Below the pieces are notes generated by a model. It made no database searches. It had not been told where the DNA came from and saw only the letters and a list, made by a program, of their open reading frames with translations. Of a DNA stretch of 64,000 nucleotides, positions 63,436-64,000 are shown piece by piece. Where the stretch lies: contig OZ024934.1 of the NCBI GenBank assembly GCA_964017235.1, forward strand, positions 92,780,706 through 92,844,705, in the 5' to 3' direction. Position 1 is the stretch's first letter; each line of letters starts with the position of its first letter. This DNA comes from Sabellastarte sp. h YS-2021. Its lineage: Eukaryota > Annelida > Polychaeta > Sabellida > Sabellidae. The translations under genes were made by a program, and so were the position numbers.

Positions 63436-64000
63436 TGGGGCTGCATTAAGATATACTTAAATTTGGCAAAGTAAGACAAATTTAAGGCTGAAAACCATAT
63501 TGTTTGCTAGAGCTGGCGCCACTAAATGAGATTCCACAAGAATATTCCTTAAGAAATACATAACTGGTCCAAAATACATGTATTGGAAGTGCAGGTATCG
63601 AGGGGGTGGTCATATGGCACATCAGTCCAAAACCCCACTTAAACTTCATCAATCTGGCTCAGATTTTCACAGGAAACTCAGTTCATATCAGACATTGATA
63701 TTGTATTGGCTTGACTTACTCAGGAAACCAATTAAAAATTTCAATTTTCCGGGGTCTGGGGCCAGGCTCAGCCCCCCTCAAATTAGGAAATATCAGGTAT
63801 ATCCTAATACAACTAATCTGAAGCTCTTCTTTAATTTTGCATATGTTTTAACAATAATTGAGGATATATTAGGCCCATTTGGAGCATTACATCTCTGAAA
63901 ATAAATTATTTCACCCATATAGTGCTGTAAAAATGGTCAAAAATACATGTAAATTACACCAAACCAGTACCAAATGTTGGTCTATAATGCTGAAATTTGG
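63436..64000. repeat. Unit 94, truncated by the window edge
   Basis: The first 565 bp of an alpha-type unit are present (C294, T502). It has a private C-to-T change near 63814 (acaactaatctg). The diagnostic site 614 lies beyond the window, so the alpha call rests on two markers. Confidence 0.85.

Larger units (their letters stand above)
1..64000. repeat. Satellite DNA array, 682-bp unit, about 93.8 direct copies
   Basis: The phrase tggggctgcattaag recurs every 682 bp from base 1 to the end, always on the same strand. Units 1-59 start at 1 + 682(k-1). Unit 59 is 681 bp, unit 67 is 693 bp and unit 70 is 681 bp; every other complete unit is 682 bp by spacing. Unit 94 (63436-64000) is cut by the window edge. 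No other sequence interrupts the array, so both array ends lie outside the window. Identity between units is about 99% or higher by eye. Such long, homogeneous, gene-free arrays are typical of eukaryotic centromeric or heterochromatic satellites; the centromere assignment itself is inference. I do not recognise the family. Confidence 0.99.
47750..64000. repeat. Array domain III, units 71-94: alpha/beta dimeric region
   Basis: Two unit types fill this domain. Alpha units have C294, T502 and A614G: 71, 73, 75, 77, 80, 82, 84, 86, 89, and by its first two markers 94. Beta units have C294T, T502A and A614: 72, 74, 76, 78, 79, 81, 83, 85, 87, 88 and 90-93. Beta divides into beta-S with T414C (74, 76, 78, 81, 83, 85, 87, 90, 91) and beta-L without it (72, 79, 88, 92, 93). 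I saw none of the C294T, T502A, T414C or A614G markers in units 1-70. The basic higher-order unit is the 1364-bp alpha-beta dimer. There is no gene. Confidence 0.88.

Noticed and set aside
1-64000. CRISPR array
   Set aside because: The 682-bp period has no unique spacers between short repeats, and no cas genes are present. The units are wholly repeated.
1-64000. Tandem rRNA, tRNA or histone gene cluster
   Set aside because: No rRNA, tRNA or histone coding signature is present in the unit, and it is too AT-rich and too short for an rDNA repeat.

Overview
The whole 64 kb window is one uninterrupted, head-to-tail satellite DNA array. A unit of 682 bp, in the same orientation throughout, repeats about 93.8 times from the first base to the last. 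There is no single-copy sequence, transposon, RNA gene or convincing protein gene. Neighbouring units usually differ at only a few positions (roughly 99% identity or better by eye). Only three units differ in length: unit 59 (-1 bp), unit 67 (+11 bp) and unit 70 (-1 bp). I number units 1-94 from base 1, and 'site n' means position n of the 682-bp unit as read in unit 1.

Organism: this is eukaryotic satellite DNA of the kind found at centromeres or in other constitutive heterochromatin. The unit is about 37% G+C and has only 5 CpG, where roughly 24 would be expected from composition, which suggests a history of cytosine methylation. I cannot name the species. The TACATGTA palindromes are only a weak hint and I do not rest an assignment on them.

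Layout: sequence variants divide the array into three domains. Domain I (units 1-24, 1-16368) is mainly units with C481G or A473G and contains a trimeric and a tetrameric higher-order repeat. Domain II (units 25-70, 16369-47749) is marked by the G83A (CpG to CpA) variant and holds dimeric, tetrameric and pentameric higher-order repeats. It also holds blocks copied over 13 and 30 units, and all three indels. Domain III (units 71-94, 47750-64000) switches abruptly to two unit types, alpha and beta, which alternate as a 1364-bp dimer with a beta-L unit closing most runs. These patterns fit repeated unequal crossing-over and short-tract gene conversion.

Inside the unit: it looks like an ancient, diverged dimer of about 369 bp and 313 bp halves. 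It carries a perfect 9-bp dyad, several short palindromes, a GC-rich hairpin and one CENP-B-box-like sequence. Two overlapping open frames (106 and 61 codons) recur in nearly every unit only because the DNA is homogenised; their substitution pattern gives no sign of protein selection.
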